A DNA stretch of 33,209 bases, from the NCBI GenBank assembly GCA_018971105.1, contig JAGWVB010000014.1, positions 1 to 33,209 on the forward strand. The letters run 5' to 3'. Below the pieces are notes generated by a model that worked only from the letters and a program-made list of their open reading frames with translations, was not told the DNA's origin and did not search any database. The position numbers and the translations under genes are program-made. How positions within the stretch are numbered: the stretch's first letter is position 1; each line of letters opens with the position of its first letter. This document shows positions 23,210 through 31,342 of the stretch, piece after piece. The DNA is from Burkholderiales bacterium (GTDB lineage Bacteria; Pseudomonadota; Gammaproteobacteria; Burkholderiales; Burkholderiaceae_C).

Positions 23210-23976
23210 GCGGCGGGGCTCGCGAGCCGCTCGGCCCAGCGCGCGCGCAGCGCGTGATCGGTGAGGTCGACCTGCAGCGGCGTGATCGAGATGCAGCCCT
23301 CGGCCACGGCGTGGAAGTCGGTGCCGTCGCCGCACACGCGCGCGTCGCCCGCCGGGCCGATCCAGTAGATCGTCTCGCCACGCGGATTGACCTGGCGCAC
23401 GACGGCCTCGCTGGCATGGCGGCGGCCGAGCCGGGTGACGCGCCGCGGCAGCGTCGCTGCATCGGCACGGTTCGGGATGTTGACGTTGAGCAGCCAGGGA
23501 TCGGAGCCCAGCGCATGGGTGGCCAGCACCTGGTCGATCACGGCGCGTGCCGCGGCCGCGGCCGCGTCCAGATGCAACCAGCCCTTCTCGGCCTGCGAGA
23601 AGGCGATCGCCGGGATGCCGAACAGATACCCTTCCATCGCCGCCGCGACGGTGCCCGAGTAGAGCGTGTCGTCGCCCATGTTGGCGCCGTTGTTGATGCC
23701 CGAGACGACGAGGTCGGGCCGCTGCTCGAGCACCCCGGTGAGCGCCAGGTGGACGCAGTCCGACGGCGTGCCGTTGACGACGCGGAAGCCCTGCACCGAC
23801 TCGCCGCGGGCCTCGAAGATCGACAGCGGTCGGTTCAGCGTGAGCGCGTTCGACGTGCCGCTGGCGTTCTGCTCGGGCGCGATGACGTCGATCGTGCCGA
23901 GGCCGCGGCAGGCCTGGACCAGGGCGGCCAGGCCCGGTGCGAGATAGCCGTCGTCGTTGGCGATGAGGATGCGCAT
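23206..23976 (-). CDS. surE: 5'/3'-nucleotidase SurE
   Basis: Metal-dependent survival protein that dephosphorylates nucleoside 5'- and 3'-monophosphates. Its 256 residues start with [15 protein letters not shown], whose Asp8-Asp9 bind the divalent metal. They continue with '[19 protein letters not shown]' and '[16 protein letters not shown]', and the [26 protein letters not shown] segment (broken here for description only) carries the third metal ligand Asn. Start ATG at 23976. It is first in the surE-pcm-nlpD operon and divergent from the Rieske fusion gene with a 73-bp spacer. A TACAAT hexamer ends only 6 nt before the ATG. Confidence 0.96.
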   Translation of the reverse strand: MRILIANDDGYLAPGLAALVQACRGLGTIDVIAPEQNASGTSNALTLNRPLSIFEARGESVQGFRVVNGTPSDCVHLALTGVLEQRPDLVVSGINNGANMGDDTLYSGTVAAAMEGYLFGIPAIAFSQAEKGWLHLDAAAAAARAVIDQVLATHALGSDPWLLNVNIPNRADAATLPRRVTRLGRRHASEAVVRQVNPRGETIYWIGPAGDARVCGDGTDFHAVAEGCISITPLQVDLTDHALRARWAERLASPAA

Positions 23977-23982
23977 CCCTCG

Positions 23983-23988
23983 ATTGTA
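23983..23988 (-). promoter_or_regulatory. Candidate -10 box for surE (leaderless arrangement)
   Basis: TACAAT on the minus strand (5/6 match) ends 6 nt upstream of the surE ATG, so the transcript would begin at about the start codon. The hexamer 17 bp further upstream is CCGGAA-like and is not a convincing -35. CGAGGG directly before the ATG could instead be a weak ribosome site in a longer transcript. Confidence 0.35.
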
Positions 23989-24049
23989 GGGAGGCCGCGG
24001 CGGCATTCCGGCATGCCAGAATGAGGCGTCGACCCACCCGGACCGCAGC

Positions 24050-24682
24050 ATGAGCGACGCGCTGAATTACCTCCTCAAGGCCCGACCCGACGCCGTCGGC
24101 CATTACTTCGCCTTCCTCAAGGAATGCGGCACCCATCTCGACCCGAAGACGCGCGACCTGATCTCGGTCATCACCAAGGTCGACGCGCAGACCGAGCGCG
24201 GCTTCAAGCAGTACCTCACGCGCGCGCTGCGCGACGGCTGCACGCCGGCCGAGATCCTCGACGCGCTGCTGATGGCGTTCCCGACGCTGGGGCTGACGAA
24301 GATCGTCTGGGCCGTCGACATCATCCTCGCGCTCGACCTGCCCGAGTTCCAGCCCGGCGCGCTCGGCGCCGGCGCCGCGCCCGAGTGGCACGACGTGATG
24401 GCCGCCGACGCCATCGCCGTCGGCGCGAGCGGGCGCGTCGACTGCGACGGCCGCGGCCTGTTCGTGCATCGCTCGGCCAGCGAGTGGCGCGTCTACGACA
24501 GCCGCTGCCCGCACCAGACGACCAACATCCCGCACCTGGCGCTGCAGGGCGACCGTCTCACCTGCCCCAAGCACGCATGGGAATTCGACCTCGCCAGCGG
24601 CGACTGCACGAAGATCGGCGACCGCGGCCTCAAGCAGTGGCCGAGTCGGGTCGTCGAGGGTCGGCTGCAGGCTCAATGGTGA
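24050..24682 (+). CDS. Carboxymuconolactone decarboxylase-like + Rieske [2Fe-2S] fusion protein
   Basis: A 210-residue cytoplasmic protein with two modules. Residues about 10-105 have the helical pattern of the carboxymuconolactone decarboxylase/AhpD superfamily ('[20 protein letters not shown]', '[18 protein letters not shown]'). They have a single Cys (64) in this region and no CxxC, so AhpD-like peroxidase chemistry is not expected. Residues about 115-208 are a Rieske domain with the full ligand set Cys153-Pro-His155, 16 residues, then Cys172-Pro-Lys-His175, and an end typical of ferredoxin-type Rieske proteins ([10 protein letters not shown]). It probably passes electrons, or gates the CMD-like domain with a redox centre; the substrate is unknown. 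It is divergent from surE, and its last 53 bp overlap the convergent thioesterase gene. Confidence 0.85.
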   Translation: MSDALNYLLKARPDAVGHYFAFLKECGTHLDPKTRDLISVITKVDAQTERGFKQYLTRALRDGCTPAEILDALLMAFPTLGLTKIVWAVDIILALDLPEFQPGALGAGAAPEWHDVMAADAIAVGASGRVDCDGRGLFVHRSASEWRVYDSRCPHQTTNIPHLALQGDRLTCPKHAWEFDLASGDCTKIGDRGLKQWPSRVVEGRLQAQW

Positions 24683-25103
24683 GTCGCTGCAGCGCGCGGC
24701 GCAGCGCATCCGGTATCGGCACCGAGCGGCCGCTGGCGACATCGACGAACACATGCACCATCGCGCCGCGCGCACAGGGCGCGTCCTCGCCGGGGCGCAG
24801 CAGCGCGACCGCGTAGCGCACCGAGCTGCGGCCCAGCGCGGCCACCGCGACGCCGACCTCGACCTCGCCCGGGTAGTGCACCGGACTCAGGAAATCGCAT
24901 TCGCTGCGCACGATGAAGCCGACGATGCCGCCGCGGATGTCGAGCCCGCCCTCCTCGATCAGGTAGCGGTTGATGACGCTGTCGAAGTACTGGTAGTAGA
25001 CGGCGTTGTTGACGTGGCCGTAGATGTCGTTGTCGGCCCAGCGCGTCGTCACGGCGCGGCAGTAGCGGTAGTCGGGGCGCAGCAGTTCGCGGGCAGCGGT
25101 CAT
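24630..25103 (-). CDS. Acyl-CoA thioesterase, 4HBT/YbgC-FadM-like hotdog protein
   Basis: A 157-residue single-hotdog thioesterase, expected to hydrolyse acyl-CoA esters in the cytoplasm. The family motif [20 protein letters not shown] lies at 21-40, with the catalytic acidic residue in DND and the long helix following. The strands after it ([20 protein letters not shown] and the VHVFVD end strand) complete the fold. The ATG at 25103 was chosen over an in-frame start 26 codons upstream, whose extra sequence is Ala/Pro-rich and not family-like. It is divergent from panB (95 bp) and overlaps the Rieske fusion gene by 53 bp at its 3' end. Substrate cannot be inferred from context. Confidence 0.88.
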   Translation of the reverse strand: MTAARELLRPDYRYCRAVTTRWADNDIYGHVNNAVYYQYFDSVINRYLIEEGGLDIRGGIVGFIVRSECDFLSPVHYPGEVEVGVAVAALGRSSVRYAVALLRPGEDAPCARGAMVHVFVDVASGRSVPIPDALRRALQRLTIEPAADPRRPDSATA

Positions 25104-25162
25104 CGGGTCGATCGTCGGGGCGGCGGGCGGCGATGCGCCAGCCCATCGGCCGCTCATTGCAC

Positions 25163-25168
25163 CATAAT
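25163..25168 (+). promoter_or_regulatory. Candidate -10 box for panB
   Basis: CATAAT (5/6 match) lies 30 bp before the panB ATG in the 95-bp divergent spacer. A GTGGGGG ribosome-like site lies between. No good -35 is visible, so this is tentative. Confidence 0.35.
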
Positions 25169-25198
25169 CCCGGCCGGCCAACGGTGGGGGTCCCGGCG

Positions 25199-26858
<1,660 letters not shown>

Positions 26859-26860
26859 GG

Positions 26861-26884
26861 GCAGCCGGCGGCGCGCGGGGCTGC
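26861..26884. terminator. Short GC hairpin between panC and the convergent PEP-CTERM gene
   Basis: GCAGCC (26861-26866) and GGCTGC (26879-26884) form a 6-bp stem with a 12-nt loop in the 30-bp convergent spacer. There is no T-tract on either strand, so a terminator role is only possible. Confidence 0.3.
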
Positions 26885-26888
26885 GGCC

Positions 26889-27602
26889 TCAGGCCGGCGC
26901 CGCGGCCCGCGCGCGACGGCGGCTGGCGTAGCCGGCACCGCCCAGGCCCAGCAGCACCAGCGCCCACGACGCCGGCTCCGGCACCCCGGGCGGCGCCGAG
27001 CCGCCACCACACAGGCCGGTGTTGCCGATGTCGATGCAGGCGCCGGTGTAAGTCACGTTGCCGATCGTCGACGTGTTGTTGCCCGGCGAGTTGCCGTCCA
27101 GGATCGGCGAGACGCCGGGGTTGCTGGTCCAGCCGATGTGGGTCGCGACGTTGCCGTCGCCGGCGCCGACACCGAACGTCAGCGTGAACAGGTCGTAGCC
27201 ATCGAGGCCGGCCTGCAGGCCGGCCAGGGTGGCGTCGGTCTCCAGGCTCAAGGCATTCACGCTCACGTCGCCGCCGCTGGCGCTGGCCGCGAAGTAGCAA
27301 TCCAGGCTGTAGTCGCAGGGATCGCCCGCCACGGCGCTGAACTTGCCGACGCCGACGAAGCTGGCGCTCTGGAAGGTGAGCAGCGCGGTGTCGAAAGTCA
27401 GGTCCAGCTGGAAGGCCGACAGCACCTGCTGGACACCCGTGGGGTCCAGCACGCCCTGCATGCCGGCGATGGCCACCGTGACGCTCACGGCGCCGCCGGC
27501 GCTGGCTCCCTGGCTGGCGGGGTTGACCGACACCACCGGGGCGGCGCAGGCGAGGAACGGCAGGGCCAGGGCCGTCGCGGCGGCGAGTCGATTCAGCTTC
27601 AT
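26889..27602 (-). CDS. PEP-CTERM protein with cohesin-like domain
   Basis: A 237-residue exported protein. The Sec signal peptide is at 1-20 (MKLNRLAAATALALPFLACA). Residues about 22-165 look like a cohesin-type beta-sandwich: 'VSVNPASQGASAGGAVSVTV' as first strands, 'LSAFQLDLTFDTALLTFQSA' as the hallmark Phe-x-Leu-Asp hydrophobic pair, and 'GYDLFTLTFGVGAG' as a late strand. A Cys/Asn/Gly-rich linker follows. The C-terminal sorting signal begins with VPEP at 207-210, then a hydrophobic span, then an Arg cluster and AAAPA. Exosortase is expected to process it at the envelope. A GGAG ribosome site precedes the ATG. It lies 36 bp downstream of the dockerin gene, so the two are probably one operon. 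No exosortase gene is in this window. Confidence 0.88.
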   Translation of the reverse strand: MKLNRLAAATALALPFLACAAPVVSVNPASQGASAGGAVSVTVAIAGMQGVLDPTGVQQVLSAFQLDLTFDTALLTFQSASFVGVGKFSAVAGDPCDYSLDCYFAASASGGDVSVNALSLETDATLAGLQAGLDGYDLFTLTFGVGAGDGNVATHIGWTSNPGVSPILDGNSPGNNTSTIGNVTYTGACIDIGNTGLCGGGSAPPGVPEPASWALVLLGLGGAGYASRRRARAAAPA

Positions 27603-27638
27603 TTCGAGACTCCTTGTTGATTCAGCTCGCAGCGGCCG

Positions 27639-29216
27639 TCAATGCACGCACAGCGGATGCGTGCAGACCACCGCACATTGGCGTGCGTCGGTGATGCTGA
27701 CGATGCCGCTGCGGGTGGGATTGCGCACATCGGTCGGTCCGACATGGGTGCCGATGGACTTGGTGATCAGGGCGAGGTCGAGCTTGTCGATCTCGCCGTC
27801 GCCGTTGACATCGCAGACCTGGGTCACGACGCCGGTGGCGCGCTGCAGCACGAGCAGCGAATAGGCGTTGTGCGAGGTGTTGAAGGCATCACCCCAGCTG
27901 CCGGGGTAGGTGCCGCAGGTGAACGAGCCGTTCGCGCATTGCATCGTCAGGATCTGGTGCGCGTAATCAAAATACTGCCCGGCCGTCTCGGCCGCGTAAT
28001 ACCCGACACCGCCATTGCCGAACAGCGGCACCTGCGGATAGGCGGCCGGATTCTTGTTGACTTCGCGGTACTGGCAGGCCGGGGCGCTGGCCGCCGGCAG
28101 GGTGCCGAAATCGTTCGGACCGATGTTGCCGGCGTTCACCGGGACGGCCGCCTGGCGGATCAGCTCCATCGCCTTGAACGAGCTCCAGAGGTAGTAGCCG
28201 TAGGTGTTGTTGCCCCAGGGGCTGAACGCGCTCAGGTTGTCCCAGCGGTAATGGTCCTTGACCCATTCCATGTAGCTCTGGACCATCGGCGTGTTGACGG
28301 TCGCGCCGCCGAACAGCTGGACGTAGATGCCCGATGCGGTCTGCGGCAGCGACGGATAGTAGAAGCTGTCGACCTCGTGGTAGCCATGGCCGTGCTCGGT
28401 CGCGCTCAGCGTGCCTTGCGGATAGTTCGCCGACGGGTTCGATCCCGGGATCAGCGTCCCGCCCAGCACGTTGCAACCGCTCGGACTGTCGGAGCCCTGG
28501 GTCGCGTTGGTGGCGTAGGCATTGCGCGCGTTCTGCAGCGCCGTGTTGACCTTGGCGAGCTGCGCCGGGTCGGCGAACGGGACACCGCCGTCACCGCTCT
28601 TGTTCGACTGGTAGAAGATCGACGCCGCGTACAGGCCCGCCGATGCGAATTGCGTCGTCGACGAGTCGTCGCAGTTGCCGGCGGTGTAGCACCAGTAGCC
28701 GTTGACGTTCTGGTTCGCGACGATGCGGTTCACCATGCCGTCGATCGCGGCCTTGATCGTCGTCGTCGCCGCGCCGCCCAGGCCGCTCTGGTCCGGGCCG
28801 CCCGACAGCGCATAGCTCGACAGCGCGAACAGCCAGGAACCGTCCGTGTAGGCATAGAAGCCCCGTCCGCCGCCCGTGACGCCGTTGTTGATGATGTAGG
28901 TCGCGGCCGTCCGCAGGTAGCCCTGCTCGGCCGCGGTGGCGCCGGCATAGCCCTGCGGCGGATCCGACGGGTTGCCGCTGGCGCGCTTCTCAAGCAGCGC
29001 TTCCATCGCCAGTCCCGAGGCGCCCTCCCAGCCCAGCGAGGAGGGATTGCTGTAGGCGCCCGTGGATTCCATATAGGCCAGGCCATTGTTGATCGCCGTG
29101 GCCACGTCGATCTGGAACGGCGTCAAGGCCCATGCGATGCCCGCTGTCGCGCTCAATGCCGACCCGATCAGGGCACCTATGAGAATTCGCCGCTGGGCGC
29201 GAAACACATTCAACAT
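27639..29216 (-). CDS. Secreted alpha/alpha-toroid (prenyltransferase/squalene-cyclase-like) protein with C-terminal dockerin
   Basis: A 525-residue exported protein with a signal peptide (basic MLNVFRAQRR, hydrophobic 11-30, cleavage likely after AWA at 30). Residues about 35-455 consist of aromatic, Gly-rich helical repeats ('INNGLAYMES', 'QGYLRTAATYIINNG', 'GSWLFALSSYAL', 'DYAHQILTMQCANGSF', 'NAYSLLVLQRATG') of the toroid type found in prenyltransferase/squalene-cyclase repeats. The acidic DXDD catalytic motif of true cyclases is not apparent, so enzyme activity is unproven. Residues 468-525 form a type I dockerin-like module. Its first calcium loop DVNGDGEIDKLD is canonical; the second, NPTRSGIVSITD, is degenerate. 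The tail has three Cys. The ATG at 29216 follows a strong GGAGGAA. It is first gene of the pair with the cohesin-like PEP-CTERM gene. Confidence 0.82.
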   Translation of the reverse strand: MLNVFRAQRRILIGALIGSALSATAGIAWALTPFQIDVATAINNGLAYMESTGAYSNPSSLGWEGASGLAMEALLEKRASGNPSDPPQGYAGATAAEQGYLRTAATYIINNGVTGGGRGFYAYTDGSWLFALSSYALSGGPDQSGLGGAATTTIKAAIDGMVNRIVANQNVNGYWCYTAGNCDDSSTTQFASAGLYAASIFYQSNKSGDGGVPFADPAQLAKVNTALQNARNAYATNATQGSDSPSGCNVLGGTLIPGSNPSANYPQGTLSATEHGHGYHEVDSFYYPSLPQTASGIYVQLFGGATVNTPMVQSYMEWVKDHYRWDNLSAFSPWGNNTYGYYLWSSFKAMELIRQAAVPVNAGNIGPNDFGTLPAASAPACQYREVNKNPAAYPQVPLFGNGGVGYYAAETAGQYFDYAHQILTMQCANGSFTCGTYPGSWGDAFNTSHNAYSLLVLQRATGVVTQVCDVNGDGEIDKLDLALITKSIGTHVGPTDVRNPTRSGIVSITDARQCAVVCTHPLCVH

Positions 29217-29407
29217 AACGGTTCCTCCGGTTGCTGAACCTGGACTCCGCAATTCCCGACCGGAAATCACTGAACGATGAGTCCCACGCTGCAATACATC
29301 TCAATGAGCCGCGGCGTCCAAATGCGATCCGACCGGCCCGGCAAGACGACATGCGTTTGTCCGGCCCGCCCCATTCGATCCACGTTCGAATGCCTCGGCG
29401 AAAATCG

Positions 29408-29423
29408 AGCAAATCGCGTGCCT
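29408..29423 (-). promoter_or_regulatory. Sigma-54 (RpoN) -24/-12 promoter for the dockerin/PEP-CTERM operon
   Basis: On the minus strand the sequence AGGCACGCGATTTGCT has the invariant GG-N10-GC spacing. It matches the RpoN consensus TGGCACG-N4-TTGCW at every fixed position but the first. Transcription should start near 29397, leaving a ~180-nt leader before the ATG at 29216. Sigma-54 promoters are known in front of PEP-CTERM genes in exosortase-bearing Proteobacteria, where the PrsK/PrsR two-component system is the proposed activator. Confidence 0.8.
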
Positions 29424-29569
29424 CGGCGCGATTCCACTTTTGAAACAAGCCCTTAGCTTTGGGCCGTCGATCCAAGTCCGAAGGCTTGTAAAGCTTTTCG
29501 ACACAAAGCGACACACCCTGCCCAAATCGTCAACGGTCTTAGGGATTGTTTTTGGCCGACCGAAGCCTT

Positions 29570-29587
29570 AATATTCCAAGGAATATT
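29570..29587. promoter_or_regulatory. Perfect 18-bp dyad (possible activator or repressor site)
   Basis: AATATTCC-AA-GGAATATT is a perfect inverted repeat with 8-bp arms in an AT-rich patch. It lies about 160-180 bp upstream of the predicted sigma-54 start, within the usual range for an enhancer-binding protein, and 76 bp from the stop of the small minus-strand gene at 29663. Confidence 0.45.
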
Positions 29588-29597
29588 GCCATCAATT

Positions 29598-29639
29598 CAG
29601 ACGTTAGTCTGCGTTTTTCAGACGTTAGTCTGTGTTTTT
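29598..29639 (+). repeat. Tandem 21-bp repeat; each unit a hairpin plus T-tract
   Basis: Two units of 21 bp follow each other: CAGACGTTAGTCTG plus CGTTTTT (29598-29618), then CAGACGTTAGTCTG plus TGTTTTT (29619-29639). They differ at one base. Each 14-mer is a CAGAC/GTCTG stem with loop GTTA, and each is followed by five T on the plus strand, like a small intrinsic terminator facing right. Stem strength is modest. Confidence 0.7.
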
Positions 29640-29662
29640 CAACTGTACTTGCCGTTCCGGCT

Positions 29663-29932
29663 TCAGCTCGCCGTCCAGCCCTGGATGGCGGAGACGGGCA
29701 CGATGACGGTCTCGGTATAGGGCTCGAAAGGGGCCTGGATGCTCCGCACGGTGGCGCTGTCCGGCGCCTCGAGCAGCGTGTAGTTGTGCGATCCGTCGAC
29801 CGCCGCCCATTCGCCGCGGATCGTCACCTCAGTCGGAATCGATCCATAGAACGACTGCGCCAGCGCCGCCAGTTCGCTGAATTGCGCAGGGGTCAGTCCG
29901 GGCCGCATCCGATTCGTGAGCAGGAACAGCAT
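29663..29932 (-). CDS. Small DUF3303-like protein, function unknown
   Basis: An 89-residue cytoplasmic protein with an alternating strand/helix pattern: MLFLLTNRMRPGLTPAQF, a helix 'AALAQSFYGSIP', strands 'VTIRGEWAAVDGSHNYTLLEAP', a helix 'SATVRSIQAPFE' and a final strand 'TETVIVPVSAIQGW'. This is the ferredoxin-like dimeric alpha/beta-barrel pattern of DUF3303/NIPSNAP-like proteins, and the call is at that level only. The ATG at 29932 has a good GGGAGGA ribosome site. It stands alone, divergent from the radical SAM operon by 174 bp and upstream of the non-coding regulatory region. No functional link to either side is evident. Confidence 0.6.
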   Translation of the reverse strand: MLFLLTNRMRPGLTPAQFSELAALAQSFYGSIPTEVTIRGEWAAVDGSHNYTLLEAPDSATVRSIQAPFEPYTETVIVPVSAIQGWTAS

Positions 29933-30106
29933 GCCATCCTCCCAAGCAAAGTCCGAGCATAAGCGCCGGGCCGGCGTGGCGCGCGGCCGGCAAATGAGCG
30001 GGCGCCGAAAGCAGCCACCGCCCGAATGCAGGATGTAATGCCGGGCGAAACGCATGGCATCATCGAAACCGAATCCGCCGCTCATGTTGCGAAAGGGAAA
30101 GCCGAG

Positions 30107-31342
30107 ATGAACACGCTGACCGGCTCGCCGGCGCTCAAGCTGCAGGTGATGTGCGAGGGCATCCGCTACACCCCGGCGCTGGGCGCGGCCGCCGCGCATT
30201 CGATGCCCAACTACTACCCCTACCGCTTCAAGCCGGGCGAGCCCGACCCGGGCGGCCGCGGCATCGCCACCATCCCCTACCTGATCAACACCGCCGACGG
30301 CACCGAGATCCGCATCCTCGGCGACGGCGACTCGCCCTGGCATGTCGAGGGCGACGCCGAGCACGGCTACACCCTGATCGACGACCGCAACGGCCAGCGC
30401 GAGGCGATCGGGTTCGAGCCGCTGCGCCCCTGGCTGACGCAGAAGACCGACGATGGCCTGCCCTACGCGCAGGCCGGGGTGACGACGCATGGCGACATGC
30501 TCGTCATCAACGTGGCGCCGGGCTGCGAGTATTTCCTGCACAAGCACGACGGCGTCTCGATGCGCTGCACCTTCTGCGCCTACGGCGCGCCCGACGAGCG
30601 CACGCTGCACCTGGGGCAGAAGACGGGCCAGGTCGGGATCCCGCAGGCGACGCTGGACCGCATGGCGCAGGCCTGCGAGGCCGTGTGCGCGCAGACCGAG
30701 ATCCGCCACATCTATCTCGTCGGCGGCTCGCTCACCGACGCGCGCAAGGAGGGCGAGCGCTTCCTGCAGCTGGCGCGCTATGTGCAGCGGATCAACCACC
30801 GCCGCATCCCGGTCGCGCTGGGCTCGGGGGCGATCCCCGACGACCTGCTCGAGCGCTTCCACGCCGAGCAGCTCGTGCAGCATGTCTGCTTCAACCTCGA
30901 GCAAGGCGACGCCGAGCTGTTCGCGAAGATCTGCCCGGGCAAGAACCGCTATGTCGGCTACGCGCGCTGGATCGAGTCGCTCGAGACGGCGGTGCGGCTC
31001 TGGGGCCGCGGCCATGTCTACACGGCGATGGTCGCCGGCATCGAGCTCGAACCCGAGCATGGCCTCGAATGGGAGGACGCCGCGCGGCGCGCGCTGGCCG
31101 GCGCCGAGGACCTGTGCCGGCGCGGCATCGTCCCGGTCTACTCGCTCGTCTGGCCGGTGGGCGGGCGCCAGCGCCCCGACTTCCACGCCCGCATCCGGAA
31201 CTACTTCGAGACCCTGGTCTTCGGCTGCCGCGACATCCGCCGGCGCCACGCGCTGACGATCTCCGAGGGATTCATGTGCCACCGCTGCGCCTACATGCAG
31301 CTCGAATGCGACCTCGAACGGGTCGGGGAGCTGGTCGCATGA
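30107..31342 (+). CDS. Radical SAM protein with atypical CX13CX2C cluster motif
   Basis: A 411-residue protein. Residues about 130-330 resemble a radical SAM barrel. The motif region reads VAPGC140, then 13 residues including HKHDG, then C154-TF-C157-AYG. The C-TF-C-AYG end is typical of the [4Fe-4S]-SAM loop, but the first Cys is 13 residues away rather than 3. A later 'YLVGGSLTDARKEGERFLQL' fits the SAM-binding GGE-like strand, and 'ALGSGAIPDDLLERF' a barrel strand-helix. The C-terminus has Cys391, Cys394 and Cys401 (CHRCAYMQLEC), possible ligands of a second cluster. The ATG at 30107 was chosen; a start 27 codons upstream is possible. Substrate unknown. Its stop overlaps the next gene's start (ATGA), so the two products likely act together. 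Confidence 0.85.
   Translation: MNTLTGSPALKLQVMCEGIRYTPALGAAAAHSMPNYYPYRFKPGEPDPGGRGIATIPYLINTADGTEIRILGDGDSPWHVEGDAEHGYTLIDDRNGQREAIGFEPLRPWLTQKTDDGLPYAQAGVTTHGDMLVINVAPGCEYFLHKHDGVSMRCTFCAYGAPDERTLHLGQKTGQVGIPQATLDRMAQACEAVCAQTEIRHIYLVGGSLTDARKEGERFLQLARYVQRINHRRIPVALGSGAIPDDLLERFHAEQLVQHVCFNLEQGDAELFAKICPGKNRYVGYARWIESLETAVRLWGRGHVYTAMVAGIELEPEHGLEWEDAARRALAGAEDLCRRGIVPVYSLVWPVGGRQRPDFHARIRNYFETLVFGCRDIRRRHALTISEGFMCHRCAYMQLECDLERVGELVA

Larger units (their letters stand above)
29217..29662. other. 446-bp non-coding regulatory region
   Basis: No convincing coding sequence is present: short open frames on both strands lack ribosome sites and family character. The right half (about 29430-29640) is clearly richer in A/T than the rest of the window. 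It holds a sigma-54 promoter (29408-29423), a 10-bp-period direct repeat CGACACAAAG/CGACACACCC (29499-29518) about 85-95 bp upstream of it, a perfect dyad (29570-29587) and a duplicated hairpin/T-tract unit (29598-29639). Confidence 0.7.

Noticed and set aside
23995-24022. Inverted repeat GGCAT/ATGCC between surE and the Rieske fusion gene
   Set aside because: Five-base arms in a GC-rich spacer are expected by chance; no promoter alignment supports an operator.
29391-29428. Direct repeat of TGCCTCGGCG flanking the sigma-54 site
   Set aside because: Ten-base GC-rich repeats occur by chance in such DNA, and one copy overlaps the promoter itself; no clear role.
29231-29525. Short open frames on both strands in the promoter region of the dockerin operon
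   Set aside because: They overlap the sigma-54 promoter, lack ribosome sites and show no domain character.
29546-29962. Plus-strand open frame through the tandem hairpin repeat and the small gene
   Set aside because: No ribosome site; it runs antisense to the DUF3303-like gene, which has a good start, and its composition is shadow-like.
30026-30106. Upstream start for the radical SAM gene (27 extra residues)
   Set aside because: The extension is not conserved-looking; the ATG at 30107 has a purine-rich site before it. Not excluded, only less likely.
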